Shown here: piece by piece, positions 34,208-43,232 of the stretch
Layout: each line of letters starts with the position of its first letter
Numbering within the stretch: position 1 is the stretch's first letter
Source: Pseudomonas fluorescens
Lineage (GTDB): Bacteria > Pseudomonadota > Gammaproteobacteria > Pseudomonadales > Pseudomonadaceae
DNA: 64,000 nucleotides
Assembly (NCBI RefSeq): GCF_902497785.1
Contig: NZ_CABVHK010000012.1
Coordinates: 124,001-188,000 of the forward strand
Direction of reading: 5' to 3'
Notes under the pieces: generated by a model
Database searches by the model: none
What the model was told of the DNA's origin: nothing
The model's input: only the letters and a program-made list of their open reading frames with translations
Program-made: the position numbers and the translations under genes

Positions 34208-35074
34208 TTATGTTGGTTTGTGGGTCGGCTTGCTGCCGCCCATGTGCTTCGCCCCACCGCTGGCGATCAGCTCGGCCAGTGCGGCAACGTCGAGCAATGC
34301 ACACATGTGTTCAATCACTGTGCCCGCCAGCCATGGCCGTTGACCACGGTGGCTGCGCCATTTGATTTCATTCGGGTCCAGGCGCAACGAGCGGCTGACC
34401 TGATGCACGGCCAGCCCCCACTCATAGCCCTGCACCGAGATCACGTATTGCAGGCCCTGACGGAAGTCATCGCGGTAGCGGTCGGGCATGACCCAACGGG
34501 CGGTATCGAGCACTTTCAGGTTGCCGGCCTGGCTTGGCAGAATCCCGAGGAACCATTCCGGCTGCCCGAACAACGGCGTCAGCTCGTGCCCTGCCAATGA
34601 ATAAATCGAGCCCAGGCACACCAGCGGCACCGCGAGGGTCAGGCCGGCGACATCGAACAACAGGCATTCAAACGGCTCGGCAGCCCATGCCGGACGACCA
34701 TCGGTGTCTACCGGTGGCGGCGTGTTGCTCGGTGGCAAATGAACTTCGACGACCGGCGGCACCAAGGCTTGCAGCAGCGGCGCGATGGTCGAAACGGGCG
34801 TCAGAACCGGCGTCGGGGCTTCGAGCAGAACCACCGGTGCTTTAACCTCCGGCACAGCCACCGGCGCGGCGACGATGGCGGGTTTCTGCGCATCGCGCGC
34901 CTGCTCTTCAAGCACTGCCGCCTGGAACTCGTCCAACGCCGCTTCGGCTTCGATCACTTCGGGAATGGCCTGGACGGGTGGCGGCAACTCTTCCGTCGCC
35001 TCCATCAGCAAGCTTTCCAGATAGGACTGAAGCGCCAGTTGCGGACGCGAAGTGATCTTCACCGGCCGGTTCAT
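34208..35074 (-). CDS. parP: ParP, polar chemotaxis-array CheW-domain protein
   Basis: A 288-residue protein. The N-terminal half is an acidic, Pro/Ala/Val-rich linker with a starting helix (QLALQSYLESLLMEATEEL); the C-terminal half (about 130-275) is a CheW-like domain (ECLLFDVAGLTLAVPLVCLG). In Vibrio and Pseudomonas ParP links CheA to the ParA-like ParC and keeps arrays at the flagellar pole. The gene order parC-parP-cheW supports this. Confidence 0.88.
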   Translation of the reverse strand: MNRPVKITSRPQLALQSYLESLLMEATEELPPPVQAIPEVIEAEAALDEFQAAVLEEQARDAQKPAIVAAPVAVPEVKAPVVLLEAPTPVLTPVSTIAPLLQALVPPVVEVHLPPSNTPPPVDTDGRPAWAAEPFECLLFDVAGLTLAVPLVCLGSIYSLAGHELTPLFGQPEWFLGILPSQAGNLKVLDTARWVMPDRYRDDFRQGLQYVISVQGYEWGLAVHQVSRSLRLDPNEIKWRSHRGQRPWLAGTVIEHMCALLDVAALAELIASGGAKHMGGSKPTHKPT

Positions 35075-35086
35075 GCGCGCCCCTTT

Positions 35087-35175
35087 GTAGGAGCTGCCGA
35101 AGGCTGCGATCTTTTGGCCATGTCAAAGGCGCCACAGAACCGGATCAAAAGATCGCAGCCTGCGGCAGCTCCTAC
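35087..35175. repeat. REP pair between parC and parP
   Basis: GTAGGAGCTGCCGAAGGCTG and its inverted copy around about 40 bp, inside the leftward chemotaxis operon. Confidence 0.92.
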
Positions 35176-35191
35176 GGGAATTGATTTCATG

Positions 35192-35980
35192 TCAGGCCAC
35201 CTGCGCAACGGATTGCTGCGTCAGCATGTGCTTGAGCAACGCGCGATACGCCAGCACGCCGCGGCTCTTGCTGTCGAATTGCGAAGGTGTGACGCCGGCG
35301 CGGCTGGCGTCACGCAAACGCGTGTCGACCGGGATGTAGCCCTGCCAGATTTCTTCCGGGTACTTGTCGCGCAACACTCGCAAGGTTCCCAGGGAAGCTT
35401 GAGTGCGACGGTCGAACAAGGTCGGCACGATGCTGAAAGCCAGAGGCTGTTTGCGTGAACGGTTGATCATGGCCAGGGTGTTGACCATGCGCTCCAGGCC
35501 CTTGACCGCCAAGTGTTCGGTCTGCACCGGGATCACCAATTGCTGACTGGCCGCCAAGGCATTGACCATCAGCACGCCGAGCAACGGCGGGCTGTCGATC
35601 ACTGCGTAATCGAAATCCTGCCACAGTTGCGCCAGGCTCTTGGCAATCACCAGGCCCAGGCCACTCTGGCCCGGCGACTGACGCTCAAGCGTCGCCAGCG
35701 CGGTGCTCGACGGCAGCAGGGAAATACTCGCGTGACTGGTGGGCAACAACAATTGCCCGGGCAAGCCCTGGGGCACGCTGCCCTTGTGCAGGAACAAGTC
35801 GTAGCTGCTGTGTTCCAGAGCGTCGGGGTCGTAACCAAAGTAGCTGGTCATTGAGCCGTGGGGGTCGAGATCGACCACGACCACGCGCTTGCCCGCCTCG
35901 GCCAGTAACCCGGCTAAAGCGATGGAGGAAGTGGTTTTACCGACACCACCCTTTTGATTGGCGACTGCCCAGACTCTCAT
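35192..35980 (-). CDS. parC: ParC, ParA-like ATPase for polar chemotaxis arrays
   Basis: A 262-residue ParA/MinD-type ATPase with deviant Walker A KGGVGKTTSS (11-20), the switch region VVVDLDPHGSMTSYFG and DYAVIDSPPLLG. Such proteins place chemotaxis clusters at the cell pole with ParP. The location between motD and parP separates it from the chromosome-partition ParA. Confidence 0.9.
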   Translation of the reverse strand: MRVWAVANQKGGVGKTTSSIALAGLLAEAGKRVVVVDLDPHGSMTSYFGYDPDALEHSSYDLFLHKGSVPQGLPGQLLLPTSHASISLLPSSTALATLERQSPGQSGLGLVIAKSLAQLWQDFDYAVIDSPPLLGVLMVNALAASQQLVIPVQTEHLAVKGLERMVNTLAMINRSRKQPLAFSIVPTLFDRRTQASLGTLRVLRDKYPEEIWQGYIPVDTRLRDASRAGVTPSQFDSKSRGVLAYRALLKHMLTQQSVAQVA

Positions 35981-36023
35981 TCGGATTGTTCCTCCCGGCC
36001 GCAGATGCCAACCGAGAAATAGC

Positions 36024-36914
36024 TCAACGTGTTAATGCGGGTGACGGAGAATTGACGGCGCTCTCTCGTCCCGGCGACTTGACCGGTGCAGGTGCAGTTT
36101 GTGTGCCAGCGCGCTTCAACGCGGCATCCGGCTGCGCATGCGCGGTTCCGGTGCCGGTGAGGCTGCGACGGACATCGAGATTTCGTGACACCACCAACAC
36201 CACCCGACGGTTACGCGCCCGTCCTTCGGCAGTCGCGTTATTCGCCACCGGCTGGAATTCGCCGTAACCCACCGAGGCCAGTCGACCGGGGTTCACACCC
36301 TGCATCGCCAGCATGCGCACGATGCTCGCCGAACGGGCCGAGGACAATTCCCAGTTGGTCGGGTACTGCGCGGTACGAATCGGCTGATCGTCGGTGAAAC
36401 CTTCGACGTGAATCGGGTTGTCGAACGGCTTCAGAATTACCGCCACCTTGTCGATGATGTTGAACGCGATGTCGCTGGGCATGGCATCGCCACTGCCGAA
36501 CAACAGACTGGAGTTGAGTTCGATCTCGACCCACAACTCGTTGCCACGCACAGTCATCTGATTGGCGCTGATCAAATCACCAAACGCGGCACTGATGTCA
36601 TCGGCGATGCTTTTCAGTGGATCGCTGGCACCGGCGATTCCGGCGTCGACCTGCTCGGCGTCTTTGACCAGCGGTTTGGCCGGGGTCACGGTTTTCGGAC
36701 GCTCCTCGCCGATCGGAATGGGCTTGAGCGCACGGTCCGAATCGGTGAACACGCCAATCAACGCTTCCGAGATGACTTTGTACTTGCCTTCGTTGATCGA
36801 AGAGATCGAGTACATCACCACGAAAAAAGCGAACAGCAACGTGATGAAGTCGGCGTAGGAAACCAGCCAGCGTTCGTGGTTGACGTGTTCTTCAGGTTGC
36901 CGGCGACGAGCCAT
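36024..36914 (-). CDS. motD: Flagellar motor stator protein MotD
   Basis: A 296-residue MotB-type stator subunit. A single N-terminal membrane helix carries the proton-binding Asp in SYADFITLLFAFFVVMYS, and an OmpA-like peptidoglycan-binding domain lies in the C-terminal part (GFTDDQPIRTAQYPTNWELS, NRRVVLVVSR). A Ser/Pro-rich tail of about 45 residues follows. MotCD is the stator set used by Pseudomonas for swarming and high load. Confidence 0.94.
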   Translation of the reverse strand: MARRRQPEEHVNHERWLVSYADFITLLFAFFVVMYSISSINEGKYKVISEALIGVFTDSDRALKPIPIGEERPKTVTPAKPLVKDAEQVDAGIAGASDPLKSIADDISAAFGDLISANQMTVRGNELWVEIELNSSLLFGSGDAMPSDIAFNIIDKVAVILKPFDNPIHVEGFTDDQPIRTAQYPTNWELSSARSASIVRMLAMQGVNPGRLASVGYGEFQPVANNATAEGRARNRRVVLVVSRNLDVRRSLTGTGTAHAQPDAALKRAGTQTAPAPVKSPGRESAVNSPSPALTR

Positions 36915-36929
36915 TCTCCATGCCCCCCA

Positions 36930-37670
36930 TCAATCCATGAAGCCCTGAAGCTTCAACTCAATAGAGCGAGGGTTTTCACCTTCGGCGATCGACAGAATGC
37001 CTTCCAGCAACATTTCGCGATAACGCGACTGGCGCAAGGCAACGGCTTTGAGTTTGGCGGCGACGGGCAGCAACACCAGGTTGGCACTGGCCACGCCGTA
37101 GATGGTGGCAACGAAGGCCACGGCAATGCCGCTGCCCAGTTGCGACGGATCGGCCAGGTTGCCCATCACATGGATCAGGCCCATCACCGCACCGATGATG
37201 CCGATGGTCGGCGCATAGCCGCCCATGCTTTCAAAGACTTTGGCGGCTTCGATGTCGCGGCTTTCCTGGGTGTAGAAATCCACTTCGAGGATGCTGCGAA
37301 TCGCTTCCGGCTCGGCACCGTCAACCAACAGTTGCAAGCCTTTTCGCGAGTAGCTGTCGGGCTCGGCATCGGCCACGCCTTCCAGACCGAGCAGGCCTTC
37401 CTTGCGTGCGGTCAGGCTCCAGTTGACGACGCGATCAATACCGCCGGCCAGATCCACGCGAGGCGGAAACAAAATCCAGCCAAGAATCTGCATGGCACGC
37501 TTGAACGCGCTCATCGGCGATTGCAGCAGCGCCGCGCCAACGGTCCCGCCGATCACGATCAATGCGGCCGGGCCGTTGGCCAGCGCGCCGAGGTGACCGC
37601 CTTCAAGGTAGTTGCCGCCGATGATGGCGACGAACGCCATGATGATCCCGATAAGGCTGAGTACATCCAT
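36930..37670 (-). CDS. motC: Flagellar motor stator protein MotC
   Basis: A 246-residue MotA-type proton-channel subunit with four membrane helices, the last two in GGYAPTIGIIGAVMGLIHVM and GIAVAFVATIYGVASANLVL, separated by a cytoplasmic loop. Start MDVLSLIGII overlaps the cheB stop as ATGA; an ATG three codons upstream is less likely. It is followed by motD. Confidence 0.95.
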   Translation of the reverse strand: MDVLSLIGIIMAFVAIIGGNYLEGGHLGALANGPAALIVIGGTVGAALLQSPMSAFKRAMQILGWILFPPRVDLAGGIDRVVNWSLTARKEGLLGLEGVADAEPDSYSRKGLQLLVDGAEPEAIRSILEVDFYTQESRDIEAAKVFESMGGYAPTIGIIGAVMGLIHVMGNLADPSQLGSGIAVAFVATIYGVASANLVLLPVAAKLKAVALRQSRYREMLLEGILSIAEGENPRSIELKLQGFMD

Positions 37671-38797
37671 CAGATACACGCCTCGACCAGGTGCTTGCCG
37701 ATATCGTCGAGGCCGTAAATCGCATCGGCGAGTTCGGCTTTGACGATGGCCATCGGCATGCCGTAGATCACGCAGCTGGCTTCATCCTGAGCCCAGATCG
37801 AGCTGCCGCCCTGCTTGAGCAGACGCGCGCCTTCACGACCGTCGGCGCCCATGCCGGTCAACACCACCGCCAGAACTTTGTCACCGTAGGACTTGGCTGC
37901 CGAACCGAAGGTGATGTCCACGCACGGCTTGTAGTTCAGACGTTCGTCGCCCGGCAGGATCTTCACCGCGCCACGGCCGTCGATCATCATTTGCTTGCCA
38001 CCCGGCGCCAGCAACGCCAGGCCCGGACGCAGGATGTCGCCATCCTCGGCTTCCTTGACGCTGATGCGGCAGAGCTTGTCCAGACGCTCGGCGAACGCCT
38101 TGGTAAACGCGGCCGGCATGTGCTGGATCAGCACGATCGGGGCCGGGAAGTTGGCCGGCAACTGAGTCAACACCCGTTGCAGGGCAACCGGACCACCGGT
38201 GGAGGTGCCGATGGCAACCAGTTTGTAGGCTTTGCGTTTCGGTGCGGGCGACGACGACGGTGCATGCGCCGGCGTACGGACCGGAGTCGGCGCCGGACGT
38301 GCGGGCGCGCTGCTGCCATAACTGCCAATGCTGGAAGGCATCGGCGCCGGGGCTGGCGCCGCGACCGGAGCCGGCGCGCTGTAAGTGCTGACGCGACGGT
38401 TACTGCGCGAGATGCTGAGAATCTTCTCGCACAGCAGTTGCTTGACCTTATCGGGATTGCGCGAGATATCTTCGAAATTCTTCGGCAGGAAATCCACCGC
38501 GCCGGCGTCCAGCGCATCCAGTGTGACCCGGGCGCCTTCGTGGGTCAGCGAGGAGAACATCAACACCGGGGTCGGGCAGCGCTGCATGATGTGCCGCACG
38601 GCCGTGATGCCGTCCATCATCGGCATTTCGTAGTCCATGGTGATCACGTCTGGCTTGAGGGCCAGCGCCTGATCGATCGCCTCTTTTCCGTTGGTCGCCG
38701 TGCCGACGACCTGGATATTCGCATCTGCTGAAAGAATTTCCGAGACGCGGCGGCGGAAAAACCCCGAATCGTCCACCACCAGGACTTTGACTACCAT
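37670..38797 (-). CDS. cheB: Chemotaxis protein-glutamate methylesterase CheB
   Basis: A 375-residue response regulator-esterase that demethylates and deamidates chemoreceptors. The receiver domain (1-120) has Asp9-Asp10 and phosphoacceptor Asp55 in VITMDYEMP. A Pro/Ala-rich linker (about 145-190) leads to the esterase domain with Ser in IGTSTGGP and His in LIQHMPAAF. Start MVVKVLVVDD is set by the receiver domain. Confidence 0.96.
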   Translation of the reverse strand: MVVKVLVVDDSGFFRRRVSEILSADANIQVVGTATNGKEAIDQALALKPDVITMDYEMPMMDGITAVRHIMQRCPTPVLMFSSLTHEGARVTLDALDAGAVDFLPKNFEDISRNPDKVKQLLCEKILSISRSNRRVSTYSAPAPVAAPAPAPMPSSIGSYGSSAPARPAPTPVRTPAHAPSSSPAPKRKAYKLVAIGTSTGGPVALQRVLTQLPANFPAPIVLIQHMPAAFTKAFAERLDKLCRISVKEAEDGDILRPGLALLAPGGKQMMIDGRGAVKILPGDERLNYKPCVDITFGSAAKSYGDKVLAVVLTGMGADGREGARLLKQGGSSIWAQDEASCVIYGMPMAIVKAELADAIYGLDDIGKHLVEACI

Positions 38798-38846
38798 AAA
38801 CACTCCGTTAGGCGGGGCGAGGCGCAGTCGCCCCGCTCCCCCAGAA

Positions 38847-41093
38847 TCAAATACGCCGTGCGGCGTAACGCTTGAGCATGCTCGGCACATCGAGAATCAG
38901 CGCGATGCGGCCGTCACCGGTAATGGTGGCGCCCGACATGCCCGGGGTTCCCTGGAGCATTTTGCCCAATGGCTTGATGACCACTTCTTCCTGGCCCACC
39001 AGTTGATCGACGACGAAGCCGATCCGCTGGGTGCCCACCGAAAGGATCACCACATGGCCCTCGCGTTGCTCTTCATGAGCGGCGGAGCTGACCAGCCAGC
39101 GCTTGAGGTAAAACAGTGGCAGCGCCTTGTCCCGCACGATCACCACTTCCTGGCCGTCGACCACATTGGTGCGCGACAGGTCGAGGTGGAAAATCTCGTT
39201 GACGTTCACCAGCGGGAACGCAAACGCCTGGTTGCCGAGCATGACCATCAGCGTCGGCATGATCGCCAGGGTCAACGGCACCTTGATGACGATCTTCGAG
39301 CCTTTGCCCTTGGTCGAGTAGATATTGATGGTGCCGTTGAGCTGGGCGATCTTGGTTTTCACCACGTCCATGCCCACGCCACGACCCGACACGTCGGAGA
39401 TCTCGGTCTTGGTCGAGAAACCCGGGGCGAAGATCAGGTTGAAGCAGTCGGACTCGCTGAGACGGTCCGCCGCATCCTTGTCCATCAAGCCTTTCTTCAC
39501 CGCGATACCGCGCAACACGTCGGCGTCCATGCCCTTGCCGTCATCGGAGATGGACAGCAGGATGTGGTCGCCTTCCTGTTCGGCGGACAGAATCACCTTG
39601 CCGCTGCGCGGCTTGCCCATCGCTTCGCGATCAGCCGGTTCTTCGATACCGTGGTCGACCGAGTTACGCACCAAGTGGACCAGCGGGTCGGCCAAGGCCT
39701 CGACGAGGTTCTTGTCGAGGTCAGTTTCTTCACCGACCAGCTCCAGGTTGATCTCTTTCTTGAGCTGGCGAGCCAGGTCGCGAACCAGACGCGGGAAGCG
39801 CCCGAAGACTTTCTTGATCGGTTGCATCCGGGTCTTCATGACCGCGGTTTGCAGGTCGGCCGTGACCACGTCGAGGTTCGACACAGCCTTGGACATGGCC
39901 TCGTCGGCGCTGTTGGCGCCCAGGCGGACCAGGCGGTTACGCACCAGCACCAGCTCGCCGACCATGTTCATGATTTCGTCGAGACGCGCGGTGTCGACCC
40001 GAACAGTGGTCTCGGCTTCGCTGGCCGGTTTTTCCGCCGGTGGCGCGGACGGTGCACGAGCAGGTGCCGGCGCTGCGGCAGCGGCAGCGGCAGGCTTCGG
40101 TGCTTCGGCTTTCGGCGCGGGCGCTTTAGCCACAGGTGCCGCCGCTTTGGCGACAGGCGCTGCGACCGAGGACGACGCCGAACCGACTTCAGTGAACTTG
40201 CCTTTACCGTGCAATTCGTCGAGCAGCGATTCGAACTCGTGATCCGAGATCAGGTCGCCGCCGGCCACTGCTGCGGTTGGCGCAGCCGGGGTCGGTACCG
40301 AGGCAATGGCCGACTCCAGCGCATCGACGGCAAAGTTGCCCTTGCCGTGCAGCTGATCGAGCAGGGCTTCAAATTCATCGTCTGTAATGTCGGAGCTGTC
40401 GCCTGGCGCTTTCGGGGCAACCGGGGCGGCGGGTGCAGCCGGTGCTGCCACCGCATCGACGGCGAACTGGCCTTTGCCGTGCAGTTGGTCGAGCAACGAC
40501 TCGAACTCGGCATCGGTGATTTCGTCACTGGCCGGCGTACCGGTCGATGCGATGGGCGCAGCCACTGGCGCCTCGGCCTGAGCCTTGACGGCGTTCAGCG
40601 AGTCCAGCAATTGTTCGAATTCGTTATCGGTAATGTCGCCCGATTCGGCTTCTGCAGCCGGTTCTTGCGCCACTTCCGCCACGGGTGCAGCTTGATCGGC
40701 GGATTGCGGCTCGGCCAGACGGGCCAGCGCCGCGAGCAATTCAGGCGTGGCCGCCGTGATCGGGCTGCGCTCGCGAACTTCGGTGAACATGCCGTTCACT
40801 GCGTCCAGCGCTTCGAGAACCACGTCCATCAGTTCCGAGTCGACGCGACGCTCACCCTTGCGCAGGATGTCGAACACGTTCTCGGCGATGTGACAGCACT
40901 CCACCAGCTCGTTGAGCTGGAGGAAGCCGGCGCCCCCTTTTACAGTGTGAAAACCGCGAAAAATTGCATTGAGCAAATCCGCATCATCCGGTCGGCTTTC
41001 AAGCTCGACCAGTTGCTCGGACAGTTGCTCTAGAATCTCGCCGGCCTCAACCAGGAAATCCTGAAGGATCTCTTCATCGGCGCCGAAGCTCAT
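38847..41093 (-). CDS. cheA: Chemotaxis histidine kinase CheA
   Basis: A 748-residue sensor kinase phosphorylating CheY and CheB. The Hpt domain has phospho-His49 in FRGFHTVKGGAG; the kinase has NSVDHGIE, DDGKGMD and GRGVGMD; a CheW-like domain ends the protein. Between Hpt and dimerisation domains lies a long linker with four copies of a short motif (I(T/S)DxEFExLLDxLHGKG, nucleotides 40195-40640) and an Ala/Pro-rich spacer. CheY and ParP contact sites in other species are in this linker region. Confidence 0.97.
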   Translation of the reverse strand: MSFGADEEILQDFLVEAGEILEQLSEQLVELESRPDDADLLNAIFRGFHTVKGGAGFLQLNELVECCHIAENVFDILRKGERRVDSELMDVVLEALDAVNGMFTEVRERSPITAATPELLAALARLAEPQSADQAAPVAEVAQEPAAEAESGDITDNEFEQLLDSLNAVKAQAEAPVAAPIASTGTPASDEITDAEFESLLDQLHGKGQFAVDAVAAPAAPAAPVAPKAPGDSSDITDDEFEALLDQLHGKGNFAVDALESAIASVPTPAAPTAAVAGGDLISDHEFESLLDELHGKGKFTEVGSASSSVAAPVAKAAAPVAKAPAPKAEAPKPAAAAAAAPAPARAPSAPPAEKPASEAETTVRVDTARLDEIMNMVGELVLVRNRLVRLGANSADEAMSKAVSNLDVVTADLQTAVMKTRMQPIKKVFGRFPRLVRDLARQLKKEINLELVGEETDLDKNLVEALADPLVHLVRNSVDHGIEEPADREAMGKPRSGKVILSAEQEGDHILLSISDDGKGMDADVLRGIAVKKGLMDKDAADRLSESDCFNLIFAPGFSTKTEISDVSGRGVGMDVVKTKIAQLNGTINIYSTKGKGSKIVIKVPLTLAIMPTLMVMLGNQAFAFPLVNVNEIFHLDLSRTNVVDGQEVVIVRDKALPLFYLKRWLVSSAAHEEQREGHVVILSVGTQRIGFVVDQLVGQEEVVIKPLGKMLQGTPGMSGATITGDGRIALILDVPSMLKRYAARRI

Positions 41094-41114
41094 TAAGGGG
41101 GGTGCTCCTACAGG

Positions 41115-41149
41115 TCTAAAAACCTAAAATACCTAAAATTCTAAAACCC
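41115..41149. repeat. Short CTAAAA-type tandem repeat between cheZ and cheA
   Basis: Four imperfect units of CTAAAAxC type fill the gap and run into the cheZ stop codon. It is AT-rich and may reflect slippage. Confidence 0.65.
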
Positions 41150-41929
41150 TAGGCTGGATAGCAAATCGTCCACATCGTCCTGACCGGACACAACGTCTTC
41201 TCTTTTATCGGCATGAATCTGCGGACCTTCACCCTGAGAGAGATGTTTTTGCGGATCTTTTTCTGCAAGCATGGCTTCACGGTCATGTTCGATGCCCGCG
41301 AAGCGGTCCACCTGACTGGCCATCAGCACAAGTTTGAGCAAGTTACTTTCCACTTCGGTGACCAACTGGGTCACACGCTTGATCACCTGACCGGTGAGGT
41401 CCTGGTAATCCTGGGCGAGCAGAATGTCATTGAGGTTGCTCGACACCACACGGTTGTCCGCGCTGCTGCGTATCAGGAAACCGTCGACACGCCGTGCCAG
41501 TTCGCGGAACTCTTCAGCCCCGACTTCGCGCCGCATGAACCGTCCCCAATCCGTGCTCAGCGCCTGGGCTTCATCGCTCAGGCTGTTGACCAGCGGCGTG
41601 GAGTTTTCCACCAGGTCCATGGTGCGGTTGGCGGCGGCCTCCGTCAGCTTGACCACATAACCCAGACGCTCGGTGGCGTCGGTAATCTGGGACACTTCCT
41701 CGGCTTGCGGCATGTGCGGGTCAATCTGGAAATTGACGATCGCGCTATGCAGCTCGCGAGTGAGCTTGCCCACTTCCTGATACAGGCCGCGGTCACGGGT
41801 CTGATTGAGCTCATGGATCAGTTGCACAGCGTCGCCGAACTTGCCTTTTTCAAGGCTTTCGACCAGTTCGACCGCGTGTTTTTTCAGGGTCGATTCAAAA
41901 TCGCCCTGTGAAGATTCGTTGTGGTCCAT
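41141..41929 (-). CDS. cheZ: CheY-P phosphatase CheZ
   Basis: A 262-residue helical phosphatase that ends the CheY signal. The phosphatase motif DILLAQDYQDLTGQVIKRV contains the catalytic Gln (QDYQDLTGQ), and the C-terminal CheY-binding helix ends DVDDLLSSLGF. Start MDHNESSQGD is chosen over an ATG/GTG six codons upstream. Confidence 0.95.
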   Translation of the reverse strand: MDHNESSQGDFESTLKKHAVELVESLEKGKFGDAVQLIHELNQTRDRGLYQEVGKLTRELHSAIVNFQIDPHMPQAEEVSQITDATERLGYVVKLTEAAANRTMDLVENSTPLVNSLSDEAQALSTDWGRFMRREVGAEEFRELARRVDGFLIRSSADNRVVSSNLNDILLAQDYQDLTGQVIKRVTQLVTEVESNLLKLVLMASQVDRFAGIEHDREAMLAEKDPQKHLSQGEGPQIHADKREDVVSGQDDVDDLLSSLGF

Positions 41930-41951
41930 AGCTCCCCCGTGGCGCAATTTC

Positions 41952-42323
41952 TCAACCGATGCGTTCGAAAATCTTCTCGATTTTGTCTTTCAACGCCTGG
42001 GCCGTGAAGGGCTTGACCACATAGCCGTTAACACCGGCCTGGGCCGCTTCGATGATCTGTTCGCGCTTGGCTTCAGCAGTCACCATCAGTACGGGCAGGC
42101 TCTTGAGCTTCTCATCGGCACGCACGTGGCGCAGCAGATCGATGCCGGTCATGCCCGGCATGTTCCAGTCCGTTACCAGAAAGTCGATGCTGCCGCTGTT
42201 GAGGACTGGAATGGCAGTGATGCCATCGTCAGCCTCGACCGTGTTGGTGAACCCAAGGTCACGCAACAGGTTTTTAATGATCCGCCGCATCGTTGAGAAG
42301 TCATCAACGATGAGGATTTTCAT
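41952..42323 (-). CDS. cheY: Chemotaxis response regulator CheY
   Basis: A 123-residue single receiver domain binding FliM to reverse the motor. Asp7/Asp8 and phosphoacceptor Asp52 (LVTDWNMPG) are present, with Lys in VVKPFTAQAL. ATG at 42323 gives the family N-terminus MKILIVDDFS. However a GGAGG lies five bases before an in-frame TTG at 42335, which would add four residues (start-LDKN), and may be the real initiation site. Confidence 0.95.
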   Translation of the reverse strand: MKILIVDDFSTMRRIIKNLLRDLGFTNTVEADDGITAIPVLNSGSIDFLVTDWNMPGMTGIDLLRHVRADEKLKSLPVLMVTAEAKREQIIEAAQAGVNGYVVKPFTAQALKDKIEKIFERIG

Positions 42324-42491
42324 GTTCTTGTCCAATTCGACCTCCAAGCAGTCTTAAACGCGCCCAGCACCTGGACGCGCCATTTCATTCAATCCGGCAA
42401 AAGCACTCAATGACTGTCTGGAGCACAACAGATCGCGACCGGCGCGGTTCATCACCACACCAGCCACGTTCGCAGTGTCCCCACACTGCCT

Positions 42492-43232
42492 TCAGCGCGC
42501 TCGCCACTCCCCCAAACGCCCCCGCAAACGGGCCGCGCACTGGCTGTGTAACTGGCTGACCCGAGATTCGCTGACCCCCAGGACTTCACCGATTTCCTTG
42601 AGATTCAACTCTTCGTCGTAGTACAGCGCCAACACCAGTCGCTCACGCTCCGGCAAATTGGCAATCGCGTCCGCCAGTGCTGCCTGGAAGCGTTCATCTT
42701 CCAGGTCGCGTGACGGCTCGAGATGAGCACTCGCGCCATCCTCGTGCAGCCCTTCGTGTTCGCCGTCCTGCAACAGATCGTCGAAACTGAATAACCGGCT
42801 GCCCAGGGTGTCGTTCAGAATCCCGTAATAATCGTCGAGACTCAATTGGAGTTCGGCCGCAACTTCGTGATCTTTAGCGTCACGGCCGGTTTTAGCTTCA
42901 ATAGAGCGAATTGCGTCGCTGACCATGCGGGTATTGCGGTGGACCGAACGTGGCGCCCAGTCACCTTTGCGCACTTCATCAAGCATGGCGCCGCGGATCC
43001 GGATGCCCGCGTACGTCTCGAAACTTGCGCCTTTGCTGGCGTCGTATTTGGTCGACACTTCGAGCAGGCCGATCATCCCGGCCTGGATCAGGTCTTCCAC
43101 CTGGACACTGGCCGGCAAACGCGCCAGCAAGTGGTAGGCAATGCGCTTGACCAGTGGCGCGTAACGCTCGATCAACTCGTACTGCGCGTCACGTGCCGAC
43201 TTCTTGTAAAGGTTGTAGCCGCTGGCTGTCAT
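42492..43232 (-). CDS. fliA: Flagellar sigma factor FliA (sigma-28)
   Basis: A 246-residue sigma factor for late flagellar and chemotaxis genes. Region 2 is RIAYHLLARLPASVQVEDLIQAGMIGL in outline, region 3 follows, and region 4 has the helix-turn-helix LNLKEIGEVLGVSESRVSQL. Start MTASGYNLYK overlaps the fleN stop by four bases. Confidence 0.97.
   Translation of the reverse strand: MTASGYNLYKKSARDAQYELIERYAPLVKRIAYHLLARLPASVQVEDLIQAGMIGLLEVSTKYDASKGASFETYAGIRIRGAMLDEVRKGDWAPRSVHRNTRMVSDAIRSIEAKTGRDAKDHEVAAELQLSLDDYYGILNDTLGSRLFSFDDLLQDGEHEGLHEDGASAHLEPSRDLEDERFQAALADAIANLPERERLVLALYYDEELNLKEIGEVLGVSESRVSQLHSQCAARLRGRLGEWRAR

Noticed and set aside
38691..41033. A 780-codon open frame opposite cheA
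   Set aside because: Arg/His/Gln-rich translation typical of antisense in high-GC genes; the cheA frame has full kinase motifs.
41205..41212. GCCGATAA sigma-28 -10 box on the minus strand
   Set aside because: It lies inside cheZ coding sequence with no -35 box at the right distance.
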